A stretch of DNA of 38,584 bases from an uncultured Bacilli bacterium (GTDB lineage: Bacteria > Bacillota_I > Bacilli_A > RF39 > UBA660): assembly GCA_947628485.1 (NCBI GenBank), contig CANRAA010000004.1:1-38584 (forward strand). Reading direction: 5' to 3'. Below are positions 30,693-38,451 of this stretch, one piece after another. A program made the translations under genes and the position numbers. The stretch's first letter is position 1; every line of letters starts with the position of its first letter. The notes below the pieces were generated by a model, which searched no databases, was not told the origin of the DNA, and saw only the letters and a program-made list of their open reading frames with translations.

Positions 30693-31712
30693 TTATTTAT
30701 TTTCTAAATCAATATGTAAATTTAATTCTTCTTCAGTTGGTAATTCTTTTAAAATATCCGATGGTAAATAGTCTAATAATTCATATGAACTAACTCCAAT
30801 GGGTTTATTTATATCTCTTAGTGCATATTCTACATTTAATTTATTTTTATTTCTAACAAGTATAATACCTATAGATGGATTATCTTGTTCTGTTTTTAAC
30901 ATATCGTCCAGTGCAGATAAATAATAATTCATTTTTCCAACATATTCTGGTATAAACTTTTTATTTTTAAGTTCAATAGCGATATAACAATGCAACTTCG
31001 TATGATAAAACAATAAATCAATAAAATTTTCTTCATCATTAACTGTAACTCTATATTGATTAGCAATAAAACTGAATCCATTTCCTAATTCTAACAAAGT
31101 CATCTTAATTCTATCTATCATTGCTTTTTCAATATCTTTTTCCTCAAAATTCTCACGTAAAGCGCCTACATCAAATATATAAGGATCTTTCATAATTTCT
31201 TTTGCTAAGGAACTTTGGGGTTGTAGAAGTGTTAGTTTAAAATTATTAGGTTTGTCGCCAAGGATTTGTCTCTTATATACATCTCTTCTTATTTGAATTT
31301 CTAAATAATTATAACTCCAACCATTATTATAAGTTTCTTTTATATACCAAAGTTTTTGATTATAACCCTTAACTCGATGCATTATTAATGTATTGTGTGA
31401 CCAAGGAATTTTATATGAATATTTCTTCAATTGTTCATTGTCTTTTACAGATAAATAATATTTCTTCATATCACGAAGATTTCTTGGAGAATATCCTTTT
31501 GCATTAGGAAATTCAAGTTTCAATTTAACCGACATTTCATTTATAAAATTATTACCATATACACTATTCTCATATATAATTTTACCAATATAAAAGTATA
31601 AATCCATTACTTTAGCATTAGCATCTTCGAATATTTCCAATTGTGTTTTTTTGATTTTAGTTACTATTTTATCCATAGCAATCTTGAAATCATTTAATTT
31701 AATTTCTACCAT
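30693..31712 (-). CDS. YhcG/DUF1016-family PDDEXK nuclease
   Basis: This 339-residue protein has the two-domain YhcG layout. The N-terminal DUF1016_N domain (about 1-150) has YFYIGKIIYEN, GYSPRNLRDMKKYY, IPWSHNTLIMHRV and YNYLEIQIRRDVYKRQ. The C-terminal PDDEXK nuclease domain has ENFIDLLFYHTKLHCYIAIE (Asp232, Glu247-x-Lys249), then FIPEYVGKMNYYLSALDD. The active-site residues are intact. Such genes often sit in restriction or defence islands; here there are no restriction-modification genes. AGAGAGG precedes the ATG, and a perfect palindrome lies 19 nt upstream of the ATG. An HTH-ImmA/IrrE gene is directly upstream. Confidence 0.92.
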   Translation of the reverse strand: MVEIKLNDFKIAMDKIVTKIKKTQLEIFEDANAKVMDLYFYIGKIIYENSVYGNNFINEMSVKLKLEFPNAKGYSPRNLRDMKKYYLSVKDNEQLKKYSYKIPWSHNTLIMHRVKGYNQKLWYIKETYNNGWSYNYLEIQIRRDVYKRQILGDKPNNFKLTLLQPQSSLAKEIMKDPYIFDVGALRENFEEKDIEKAMIDRIKMTLLELGNGFSFIANQYRVTVNDEENFIDLLFYHTKLHCYIAIELKNKKFIPEYVGKMNYYLSALDDMLKTEQDNPSIGIILVRNKNKLNVEYALRDINKPIGVSSYELLDYLPSDILKELPTEEELNLHIDLENK

Positions 31713-31730
31713 ATTTTACCTCTCTTGTGC

Positions 31731-31756
31731 AATTTGGCAGATGCATCTGCCAAATT
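31731..31756. repeat. Perfect 26-bp palindrome before the nuclease gene
   Basis: AATTTGGCAGATG (31731-31743) is followed immediately by its exact reverse complement (31744-31756), with no loop. It lies between the HTH-IrrE stop and the ribosome site of the YhcG-type nuclease. No T-run follows on the minus strand, so it is not a standard terminator. It could be an operator, a methyl-directed or nuclease recognition site, or an RNA hairpin. Confidence 0.9.
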
Positions 31757-31799
31757 ATTATTTATTAATTACTTTTTTTCTTATTTCATATTAAAACTT

Positions 31800-32831
31800 T
31801 TATTGAATATTAAAATACTCATACGTTGTTACCCCCAAATATTTAATTACTTCTTTACTGCTTATGATATTCTCAGCTTCTAATCTAAATATTATTTTAT
31901 TTCTTCTTAAAGGATGTTCATTTATATTTTTTACTTCTTCTCTTTTTAATCCTAATTTTGATAAACTCATAAATAAACTTTTTTTCTTATTTTCATCAAT
32001 TATATCAAGAGTATATAATCGCATTATCACCGCCCTTAAGGATACTTGATATTCTCTTGCTATTAATAATATTTCATTTAAAGAAACATTATTCGCCATT
32101 TTTCTTTTACTTATTTCCAGTTCATGTCTCATAGCCTCTTCTGGCATTAATAAGGCACTGGCAAAATAATTGCAATATATTTCTTTTTCTTTAATTGACA
32201 TGTCTTCTTTAAAGTTTAAAATTAAATGACCTAGTTCATGGGCTAGGGTAAATCTATTACGATAACCTTCTTTAGAAGATAGGATGATAAAAGCTAAGTT
32301 GTTAACAATTTCCGAAAAGCCATCAAATTTATCTTCAAAATTTACTTCGATGATTAAAAAATTATTATCTTCTAGTTTATTAGTTAAATTTTCAATGGCA
32401 CAATTTTCTTTAACTCCTAATAGTTTTCTGACCTTTAAAGCAATTTCTTCTAAAGACTCTAAATCATCAACATCAAAAGTCCATTTCTTTTTATCAAAAC
32501 TATAAACTTCATCTCCATAGTTTAATATTTCTAAATATTTTCCTATTTCATCACTTATAGCCATAATTAAGCCATCCTCTTTCTTCTTACTTAAAGAGGC
32601 TCTTTTTCTAAAATTATCATATTTTAAATTAGGCACTTTATAAGAATAGGCTAAATCAGATATTTTAACATTTAATATTTTAGATATAGCAATTAATCTT
32701 TTTGAGTTAGGAGCCATTGTTCCATCTTCATATTTTTTGATAGTTTGATGAGATACTCCAAGTAAATTAGCCATTTCTCGCATAGATAATCCCGATAACA
32801 AACGATATTTTTTTATATTTCTTCCGAGCAT
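31800..32831 (-). CDS. HTH-ImmA/IrrE-type regulatory metallopeptidase
   Basis: This 343-residue protein has an XRE helix-turn-helix at about 5-60 (IKKYRLLSGLSMREMANLLG, then SHQTIKKYEDGT) joined to an IrrE/ImmA zinc-peptidase domain. The zinc motif is HELGH (198-202) in RFTLAHELGHLILNF, with a third ligand region IYCNYFASALLMPEE. In mobile elements ImmA cleaves a separate repressor; fused forms act as single-protein sensors in stress or toxin-antitoxin circuits. AAGGAGG precedes the ATG. Its promoter is bracketed by an inverted repeat (32844-32879), which suggests self-repression. The nuclease gene downstream is probably in the same transcript. Confidence 0.9.
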   Translation of the reverse strand: MLGRNIKKYRLLSGLSMREMANLLGVSHQTIKKYEDGTMAPNSKRLIAISKILNVKISDLAYSYKVPNLKYDNFRKRASLSKKKEDGLIMAISDEIGKYLEILNYGDEVYSFDKKKWTFDVDDLESLEEIALKVRKLLGVKENCAIENLTNKLEDNNFLIIEVNFEDKFDGFSEIVNNLAFIILSSKEGYRNRFTLAHELGHLILNFKEDMSIKEKEIYCNYFASALLMPEEAMRHELEISKRKMANNVSLNEILLIAREYQVSLRAVIMRLYTLDIIDENKKKSLFMSLSKLGLKREEVKNINEHPLRRNKIIFRLEAENIISSKEVIKYLGVTTYEYFNIQ

Positions 32832-32843
32832 AATTGCCTCCTT

Positions 32844-32879
32844 GTTTACATTATATACTTTTTATCTAATTTTGTAAAC
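32844..32879 (-). promoter_or_regulatory. Promoter and operator of the HTH-IrrE gene
   Basis: The minus strand reads TTTACA (32873-32878), a 17-bp spacer, then TATAAT (32850-32855). The inverted repeat GTTTACA/TGTAAAC (32844-32850 with 32873-32879) covers the -35 on one side and the downstream edge of the -10 on the other. Binding there would block RNA polymerase. Confidence 0.65.
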
Positions 32880-32880
32880 C

Positions 32881-32921
32881 TTAAAATTATTAAAAAGATA
32901 ACATTTTTGATATTATCTTTT
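32881..32921 (-). terminator. Terminator of ychF
   Basis: A 9-bp stem AAAAGATAA/TTATCTTTT (32893-32901 with 32913-32921) is followed on the minus strand by TTTTTAATAATTTT. Confidence 0.7.
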
Positions 32922-32926
32922 ATTAA

Positions 32927-34027
32927 TTAAACATTAAATCTAAAGAAACATATATCGCCATCTTGCATTAAATAATCTTTACCTTCAAGTCTTAATTTAC
33001 CAGCTTCTTTAACTTTAAGTTCACTTCCATATTCTTTTAAATCGTTAAAACTCATAACTTCGGCTTTAATAAAGCCTTTTTCAAAATCACTATGAATGAT
33101 TCCAGCACATTTGGGCGCTGTACTGCCTTTTTTAAATGTCCAAGCTCGGCATTCATCAGGTCCTTGGGTAAAGAAGGTGGCAAGCCCTAGTAAGTCATAA
33201 GTCGCAAAAATTAACTTATCAAGACCACTATTGGCAATACCTAAATCTTTTAAAAATGCATTTCTTTCTTCGTCCGTATAATCGGCTAAATCACTTTCAA
33301 GTTTAGCACACATAACCACCACACCCGCATTTTCTTTTTCGGCATATTCTTTTAATTTTAAAGAATATTCATTATCATTAACAGATGCGGCCTCTTCAGA
33401 TACATTTGCCACATAAATAATCTTTTTTAATGTAATTAAATTAAAGTTTTTTATTATATCTAATTCGTCTTCACTATATTCAAGCATTCTAGCCGGAATA
33501 CTTTTTTCTAAAGCCTCTTTAATTCTTTTTAAAACATTTACTTCTTTAACAGCTTCTTTATCTTTCGTAGTCTCCGCTTTCTTTTCAATTTTTCCAAGAC
33601 GGTTAGCGACAATTTCATAGTCCGCTAAAATAAGTTCGGTATTAATTATTTCCACATCTCTAATTGGGTCAGTTTTCCCTTCCACATGCGTAATATTCTC
33701 ATCATCAAAACATCTGACTACTTCCACAACGGCATCCACTTCTCTTATATGCGATAAGAATTTATTACCTAAGCCTTCACCAGTAGAGGCCCCACTGACA
33801 AGACCCGCAATATCAATAAATTCAAAAGTTGTTGGAACAACACTTTTGGGATTATTAAGTTCCACTAAAAAGTCCAGTCTTGTATCGGGAACAACAACAA
33901 CACCGACATTTGGTTCAATCGTCGCAAAAGGATAATTGGCCGCTAAAATATGTTTTTTGGTTATCGCATTAAATAAAGTCGACTTACCGACATTGGGAAG
34001 TCCCACAATACCTGCTTTTAAACTCAT
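32927..34027 (-). CDS. ychF: YchF/OLA1-type ATPase
   Basis: This 366-residue translation-associated P-loop NTPase of the Obg group prefers ATP. It has GLPNVGKSTLFNAIT (8-22, G1), ATIEPNVGVV, FIDIAGLVSGASTGEGLGN (G3), an inserted coiled coil, NVSEE in the position of the altered G4, and a C-terminal TGS domain (FTQGPDECRAWTFKKGS onward, ending ICFFRFNV). AGGGGGGTGAAG precedes the ATG. The AbgT-family gene ends 12 nt upstream. ychF commonly follows parB and DUF951 near the origin. Confidence 0.97.
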   Translation of the reverse strand: MSLKAGIVGLPNVGKSTLFNAITKKHILAANYPFATIEPNVGVVVVPDTRLDFLVELNNPKSVVPTTFEFIDIAGLVSGASTGEGLGNKFLSHIREVDAVVEVVRCFDDENITHVEGKTDPIRDVEIINTELILADYEIVANRLGKIEKKAETTKDKEAVKEVNVLKRIKEALEKSIPARMLEYSEDELDIIKNFNLITLKKIIYVANVSEEAASVNDNEYSLKLKEYAEKENAGVVVMCAKLESDLADYTDEERNAFLKDLGIANSGLDKLIFATYDLLGLATFFTQGPDECRAWTFKKGSTAPKCAGIIHSDFEKGFIKAEVMSFNDLKEYGSELKVKEAGKLRLEGKDYLMQDGDICFFRFNV

Positions 34028-34039
34028 TTCTTCACCCCC

Positions 34040-35581
34040 CTAAATAGTTGGAATACTACTTATTCCAATTGGTATACCAATTAAATACCAAACAATGATT
34101 AACACCAGTAAAGTTACACTAATAATGGCTGTATATGGTAATTGATATTTAATTGAGTCACTAACATGAATTTTTTCTTCATTTTGATTATATTTTTCTA
34201 AGAATGCTAAATAAACAATAAAGTAAGCTAAAAGTGGTGTAATATTCATAACCCCAGCTTCCGAAAATCTAAAAATTACTTGCCCAAAGGCAGGACTCAT
34301 ACCATTTTGCATAATTAAAGGTATAACGGATGCTGACATCATGCTCCACTTCGCCGTACTAGATGGTACGAATATTGTACACACAGATACCCCTAAAAAG
34401 ATTAAAATAATTAAAGGTAATCCCGTAAAATTACTATTTTGAATTAGTTCCGTAATGGAGGCCACTAAAACATTTCCTAAATTAGTTTGTTTAAAAATGC
34501 TAATAAAGATACTCGCTAAAAAAATCATAACTAGCATATTGCCAATACCATCTAAAGAATGTCCTAAGTTATCACAGAAATCATGATGATTTTTAATTGT
34601 TTTAACTCCAATTCCATAGAATAAACCTAAGATGATAAATAATAAAGTGACAACAAAGACAAAACCATTACTAAAGAAAGAATTAACACTAAATAATTTA
34701 TCAATATAAGCAGTTTGACTATAATCAAGTAAAGCTCCACTTAAAGGTAAACCCGGTATAATACTATAAATAAAGATAATCAAATATACAAAAGCACTAC
34801 TACAAGCATAAATCATGCCTTTTTTCTCATCTTTCGTAACAATATCTTCTTCGAGTTCACTTTCCGTAAATTCATATTTAGGTAATTTTTTCACAATAAT
34901 ATTTTCGGTAATAATTGTTATGATGTAAGAAACAAGGATTACAGCAGCCGTCATAATGACAAAGAAAGATAAACCATTAACTAAGTGTCTGCCATCAATC
35001 GTATTCGTAATTAAATTAGTATAAGTTGCTAAAGCGGAATCCGTACTGGTAAATAAAATATTTATGGCATTCCCACAAGAAAGGGCTGCAAAAGAAGCAA
35101 TAATCCCAATCTGAGGATTACGCTTTCCATAATAGAAAAGTAAAGCCCCTAAAGGAATGAATATTAAATAAGAAAGATTACCAAAAATTGAGGCAATAAC
35201 ACAGAAAAACACAAAGAAGAATGTTACCGTCTTTTTCTTTAATCTTTTGGTTGTTAAAGTAATCGCTGTTTGTAAAAAACCACTTTTGTCCATAATACTT
35301 ATACCCATAAGTAATATAATTAAATTAGGTAAAACGGTAAAATCAGCAAAATTAGCTACTGTATTTGTAAATATATACTTTACCCCACTTAAAGAAAATA
35401 AAGACTTAACCACTTCGGTTATTGGCATTACATCCCCAGTTACATTATTAACACTATAATAAGTGGCTTGAACATCTAATAAATGCAGTATTCCACTTAA
35501 TGCAATAGTTATAATAATTAAAACTACATAAGTCATCAAAGGATGTAATTTTTTTCTATTTTTCTTCCGTAATTTTCGCAA
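34040..35581 (-). CDS. AbgT-family transporter
   Basis: This 513-residue integral membrane protein has about 12-13 hydrophobic helices. It has the AbgT-family order: a basic start KKLHPLMTYVVLIIITIALS, ILHLLDVQATYY, a MGISIMDKSGF helix boundary, IASFAALSCGNAINIL, a late SSTAKWSMMSASVIPLI and SEAGVMNITPLLAYF. The family exports or imports p-aminobenzoyl-glutamate or related molecules, and some members give sulfonamide resistance; the substrate here is unknown. The start is a TTG at 35581 with GAAGGTGA about 6 nt upstream, overlapping DUF951 by 26 nt. The first in-frame ATG (35536) has no ribosome site. Confidence 0.9.
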   Translation of the reverse strand: MRKLRKKNRKKLHPLMTYVVLIIITIALSGILHLLDVQATYYSVNNVTGDVMPITEVVKSLFSLSGVKYIFTNTVANFADFTVLPNLIILLMGISIMDKSGFLQTAITLTTKRLKKKTVTFFFVFFCVIASIFGNLSYLIFIPLGALLFYYGKRNPQIGIIASFAALSCGNAINILFTSTDSALATYTNLITNTIDGRHLVNGLSFFVIMTAAVILVSYIITIITENIIVKKLPKYEFTESELEEDIVTKDEKKGMIYACSSAFVYLIIFIYSIIPGLPLSGALLDYSQTAYIDKLFSVNSFFSNGFVFVVTLLFIILGLFYGIGVKTIKNHHDFCDNLGHSLDGIGNMLVMIFLASIFISIFKQTNLGNVLVASITELIQNSNFTGLPLIILIFLGVSVCTIFVPSSTAKWSMMSASVIPLIMQNGMSPAFGQVIFRFSEAGVMNITPLLAYFIVYLAFLEKYNQNEEKIHVSDSIKYQLPYTAIISVTLLVLIIVWYLIGIPIGISSIPTI

Positions 35582-35762
35582 TTTTATTCACCTTCTTTAA
35601 CTTTTTTTGAAACTCTAATCTATCCATCATAATTTCTCTACCACAGTTATTACACTTAATTTTAATATCGACACCAACTCTTGTAATAGTCCATAAATTA
35701 CTGCCACAAGCATGAGTTTTGCGCATAATAACTTCATCATTTAAAGAAAAACTTTTATCCAT
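35556..35762 (-). CDS. DUF951 small zinc-ribbon-like protein
   Basis: This 68-residue protein has VIMRKTHACGSNLWTITRVG, DIKIKCNNCGREIMMDRLEF and a lysine-rich tail, the DUF951 pattern with three conserved cysteines (THACG and CNNCG). The family sits next to parB/ychF in many Firmicutes and its role is unknown. Its ATG overlaps the parB stop by one base. Zinc or nucleic-acid binding is inferred from CxxC and the basic tail. Confidence 0.92.
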   Translation of the reverse strand: MDKSFSLNDEVIMRKTHACGSNLWTITRVGVDIKIKCNNCGREIMMDRLEFQKKLKKVNKIAKITEEK

Positions 35763-36646
35763 TATTCTTCTCCAATCTTAATATCTAGTATCTCCATTAT
35801 TCTTTCTAAATCTTTTAAAGAGTCAAAAGTTATCTCTAATTTATTTTTATTTATTTTAACAACACTACCTATTTTGTCACTTATTACTCTTTCATACATA
35901 TCATATTTAGGATCATGCTCTTTTACTGTTATTGGTTTTCTTTTAACCATTTCTTTACCACTAACAATTTTTTCGATATCTCTTACGTTTAAATTTTCTT
36001 TTTTTATTCTTTCGGCAAGTTCAATTATTTTATTATCATCTTCTAGTTTACTTAATACTCTTCCATGAGATGCTGATATTTCTTTTTTAATAAGCATATC
36101 TTGCACTTCATTAGGTAACTTTAAAAGTCCTAAAAGATTGGTAATATAACTTCTGCTTTTACCAAATAAATTACCAAATTCTTCTTGCGTTAAATTTCTT
36201 AAATTAATGATATTTAAAACACTTTTGGCTTCATCTATTGGGTTTAAATCTTCTCTTTGAATGTTTTCAATTAAAGCAATTTCCATCATTTCTTGATCGC
36301 TAAACTCTTTAATGATGGCTGGAATTTCAGAAAGACCTGCTATTTTAGAGGCTCTTAATCTTCTTTCACCCGCAATTAGCTCATAACCTTTAATACTTTT
36401 TTTAACTAAAATAGGTTGCACTACCCCATATTCTTTAATAGAGGTTGCCAGTTCCTTTAAACTTTCTTCATTAAAATAAGTTCTCGGTTGATAAGGATTT
36501 CTTCTAATATCTTCTAACTTAATTTTAACAATGTCATTCTTACTTTCTTTTACAATTTCTTTTTCAAAGTTGTCAAAATCAATAACATTGTTATTCGTAA
36601 ATAATTGTTCTAAACCTCTACCTAGAGCTTTCTTTTTAGTTTCCAT
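35762..36646 (-). CDS. parB: Chromosome-partitioning protein ParB (Spo0J)
   Basis: The protein has RNPYQPRTYF (arginine-patch region), the CTP-binding motif GERRLRASK, a helix-turn-helix LTQEEFGNLFGKSRSYITN with KLPNEVQDML, and a C-terminal dimerisation domain (about 250-294). I chose the ATG at 36646 (METKKKALGRGLEQLF) over an in-frame TTG at 36655 because of ribosome-site spacing. It overlaps parA by 11 nt. ParB loads on parS as a CTP-dependent clamp and works with ParA and SMC. I saw no parS (TGTTnCACGTGnAACA-like) site in this window. Confidence 0.96.
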   Translation of the reverse strand: METKKKALGRGLEQLFTNNNVIDFDNFEKEIVKESKNDIVKIKLEDIRRNPYQPRTYFNEESLKELATSIKEYGVVQPILVKKSIKGYELIAGERRLRASKIAGLSEIPAIIKEFSDQEMMEIALIENIQREDLNPIDEAKSVLNIINLRNLTQEEFGNLFGKSRSYITNLLGLLKLPNEVQDMLIKKEISASHGRVLSKLEDDNKIIELAERIKKENLNVRDIEKIVSGKEMVKRKPITVKEHDPKYDMYERVISDKIGSVVKINKNKLEITFDSLKDLERIMEILDIKIGEE

Positions 36647-37421
36647 TACGCTCAATCACTTCCTTTGCTAAATTATGATAAGCTTCGGTTGCTCTACTAG
36701 TGGGATCATATTCATTAATTGGCTTACCATGACTTGGAGCCTCCACTAATCTAACTAATCTTGGTATTATCGTATTAAATACTTTATCTTTAAAATACTT
36801 TCTAATTTCTTCAATTACTTCAAGACCAATATTGGTTCTACCATCAAGCATGGTTAATAATACCCCTTCAATTCTCAAATGCGGATTCATACTAGATTGG
36901 ACCATTATAATGGAATTAAGAAGTTGCGTAATTCCCTCTAAAGCAAAAAATTCACATTGAACAGGTATTATAACGGAATCACTAGCAACAAGCGCATTCA
37001 TTGTCCCAATCCCAAGTGATGGTTGACAATCTATGATAATATAATCAAAAGCTTTTTTTATATCATTTAAAACTATTTTTAATTGTTCATTTTGATGGAA
37101 GTTTTGATCATCTAACATTTTCTTAACAAATTCTACATCAATTCCCGCTAAATTTAATGTTGATGGAATAATAGCTAAATTTTCAAAACTAGTTTTAATG
37201 ACACTTTCTTCAATACTACATTTTCCAGTTAATACTTCATAAATATCATGTTCAAAATCGCCTTGCGTAAGTCCAAGACCAGTGGTGGCATTACTTTGAG
37301 GATCTAAATCAATTAATAAAACTCTCTTGTTCTCTTTACCTAAAGCCGCTGCTAAATTAATACTTGTTGTAGTTTTTCCTACACCACCTTTTTGATTAAC
37401 TAATGAAATAACTTTAGCCAT
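36636..37421 (-). CDS. parA: Chromosome-partitioning ATPase ParA (Soj)
   Basis: This 261-residue protein has the deviant Walker A KGGVGKTTTSINLA (about 11-24), LLIDLDPQSNATTGLG, Walker B-type YIIIDCQPSLG and VIIPVQCEFFALEGI. It is a chromosomal (Soj) rather than a plasmid type, since no N-terminal DNA-binding domain is present. AGAGGTG precedes the ATG, and an extended -10 candidate (TGT-TAAAAT, 37459-37467) starts the transcript. It works with ParB in origin segregation and controls DnaA in Bacillus. Confidence 0.96.
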   Translation of the reverse strand: MAKVISLVNQKGGVGKTTTSINLAAALGKENKRVLLIDLDPQSNATTGLGLTQGDFEHDIYEVLTGKCSIEESVIKTSFENLAIIPSTLNLAGIDVEFVKKMLDDQNFHQNEQLKIVLNDIKKAFDYIIIDCQPSLGIGTMNALVASDSVIIPVQCEFFALEGITQLLNSIIMVQSSMNPHLRIEGVLLTMLDGRTNIGLEVIEEIRKYFKDKVFNTIIPRLVRLVEAPSHGKPINEYDPTSRATEAYHNLAKEVIERNGN

Positions 37422-37458
37422 AATATTACACCTCTAATTAAATTTATTACTACCTAAT

Positions 37459-37467
37459 ATTTTAACA
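37459..37467 (-). promoter_or_regulatory. Candidate extended -10 promoter of parA-parB
   Basis: The minus strand reads TGT-TAAAAT (-10 at 37459-37464), one mismatch to TATAAT. The -35 is unclear. It gives a leader of about 35 nt. Confidence 0.4.
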
Positions 37468-37502
37468 TATTAAGGACTAGAAAAAAAGAAAGAATTACAC
37501 AT

Positions 37503-37652
37503 TTATTTTTCTAAATCTTTCATTAATTCTTCAAGATTATGATAACCTTTATACCTTTCTGGATGCTTTTCCATTTTTTCTACTTCTTTTAAGGCACTTT
37601 GTAATTTCCTATTAAAGAAATACCTTTTTATTTTTTTAACAATTTTCTTCAT
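37503..37652 (-). CDS. 49-residue basic small protein
   Basis: An ATG at 37650-37652 with AAGGGG upstream opens 49 codons to a TAA at 37503. The start is very basic (MKKIVKKIKRYFFNRKLQSA), followed by LKEVEKMEKHPERYKGYHNL and EELMKDLEK. The YKGYHNLEELMKDL end has a faint likeness to the tails of RelB/DinJ-type antitoxins, but the ribbon-helix-helix part is absent and no toxin gene is adjacent. A perfect consensus promoter (37692-37720) lies 40 nt upstream, and there is no terminator before parA. It is too short for many gene callers but well supported by signals. Confidence 0.65.
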   Translation of the reverse strand: MKKIVKKIKRYFFNRKLQSALKEVEKMEKHPERYKGYHNLEELMKDLEK

Positions 37653-37691
37653 CAAAACCCCTTCTTTCTATTTTTTACCTTTGACTATTTA

Positions 37692-37720
37692 ATTATATGA
37701 TACAAACTAATGATTGTCAA
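37692..37720 (-). promoter_or_regulatory. Perfect consensus sigma-A promoter
   Basis: The minus strand reads TTGACA (37715-37720), exactly 17 bp, then TATAAT (37692-37697): 12 of 12 matches to the vegetative consensus. It is the strongest-looking promoter in the window and faces the 49-residue gene and then parA. Confidence 0.8.
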
Positions 37721-37745
37721 TAATTATTTTAATTTTTTTAATAAA

Positions 37746-37778
37746 TTTAAAAAGAAGACAACCCAATTTGTTATCTTC
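37746..37778 (-). terminator. Terminator of the sigma-like protein operon
   Basis: A 9-bp stem with one G-U pair (GAAGATAAC/GTTGTCTTC, 37754-37762 with 37770-37778) overlaps the stop at 37771 and is followed on the minus strand by TTTTTAAATTT. Confidence 0.75.
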
Positions 37779-37977
37779 CTTTAGATTTTAATTCTCTTAG
37801 CTCGCCAAAATCTTCTTGAAGTAATATTTTAAAACCCATAGTTTCTGCCATACATTCAATTAAATAATATTCTTGAAAAGCCAATCTAAGTACTTCGCCA
37901 TTCCTAAAATTTTTTCTCTCTACGATAAATAATTTATTTAATTCATCGGTATATATTAAACGATATGCTGTTTCCAT
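37771..37977 (-). CDS. Small hypothetical protein, 68 residues
   Basis: Unrecognised. It is mixed and soluble: METAYRLIYTDELNKLFIVE, then EVLRLAFQEYYLIECMAETM and a charged end. No membrane helix or motif is seen. Its ATG overlaps the stop of the sigma-like gene by one base, so the two are translated together, and it ends inside a terminator. A partner or anti-sigma-like role is possible from context only. Confidence 0.65.
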   Translation of the reverse strand: METAYRLIYTDELNKLFIVERKNFRNGEVLRLAFQEYYLIECMAETMGFKILLQEDFGELRELKSKGR

Positions 37978-38429
37978 TATCTTACCTTTACTACATTTTC
38001 TTCATTCATTGAACATGCATAATCACTTAAAAATTGTTTTCTTAACATAAGTTCAATATTATAATAATCTTTTAAGGCTTTAGAAGTTTCTTTTGAAGCA
38101 AATTCTCTTTTTTCAAAACCATTACGCATAACTCTTTCAATTTTTAAAAAAGCATTTTGTCTTATCTTATTAACATCATCTGTACTTACATGAAGAAAGT
38201 AGGCTATTTCATCATAACTTCTAACCGTTCCATCAATTATACCCGAACGATAACGAAGTAATAATAACTCAGTTCTTGTCAATTCATTATAAGCTTTAAT
38301 ATCAGTATTTTTAACTACAGCCATTAATTTCCAAAAGTTATCATATAGTTCTTCTTCTTTTAAATATTCCTCTTTTAAATGTGGCATACAATTTAATAGT
38401 TCATTTTTAATAATTTCTATATATTCCAT
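37977..38429 (-). CDS. Sigma-region-4-like HTH protein
   Basis: The middle of this 150-residue protein (about 50-105) reads TRTELLLLRYRSGIIDGTVR, then SYDEIAYFLHVSTDDVNKIRQNAFLKIERVM. This is the layout of sigma-70 region 4: a helix with L-RY, an SYxEIA helix, a turn and a DVxxIRxxAxxKI recognition helix. No region 2 is visible; the N-terminal 50 residues are acidic and helical. It may be a sigma-like regulator or a degenerate sigma factor. AGGGGG precedes the ATG, and an extended -10 promoter lies at 38452-38480. Confidence 0.7.
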   Translation of the reverse strand: MEYIEIIKNELLNCMPHLKEEYLKEEELYDNFWKLMAVVKNTDIKAYNELTRTELLLLRYRSGIIDGTVRSYDEIAYFLHVSTDDVNKIRQNAFLKIERVMRNGFEKREFASKETSKALKDYYNIELMLRKQFLSDYACSMNEENVVKVR

Positions 38430-38451
38430 TATTTCCCCCTGACGAGGTATT

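Noticed and set aside
31267-31284. A stretch encoding DVYKRQ in the nuclease gene that resembles the Nextera transposon adapter (17 of 19 bases)
   Set aside because: The LYxRQ-type motif is a normal conserved part of YhcG/DUF1016 proteins at this position, the reading frame continues into good family sequence on both sides, and two bases differ from the adapter. So it is natural sequence, not contamination.
31731-31756. The 26-bp palindrome as a rho-independent terminator of the HTH-IrrE gene
   Set aside because: No T-rich tract follows on the minus strand; the next bases are GCACAAGAG. On the plus strand there is no gene to terminate.
32927-37740. oriC or parS sites expected near parA-parB
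   Set aside because: I found no CACGTG-centred parS-like 16-mer and no cluster of TTATCCACA boxes on either strand. The origin is probably outside the window.
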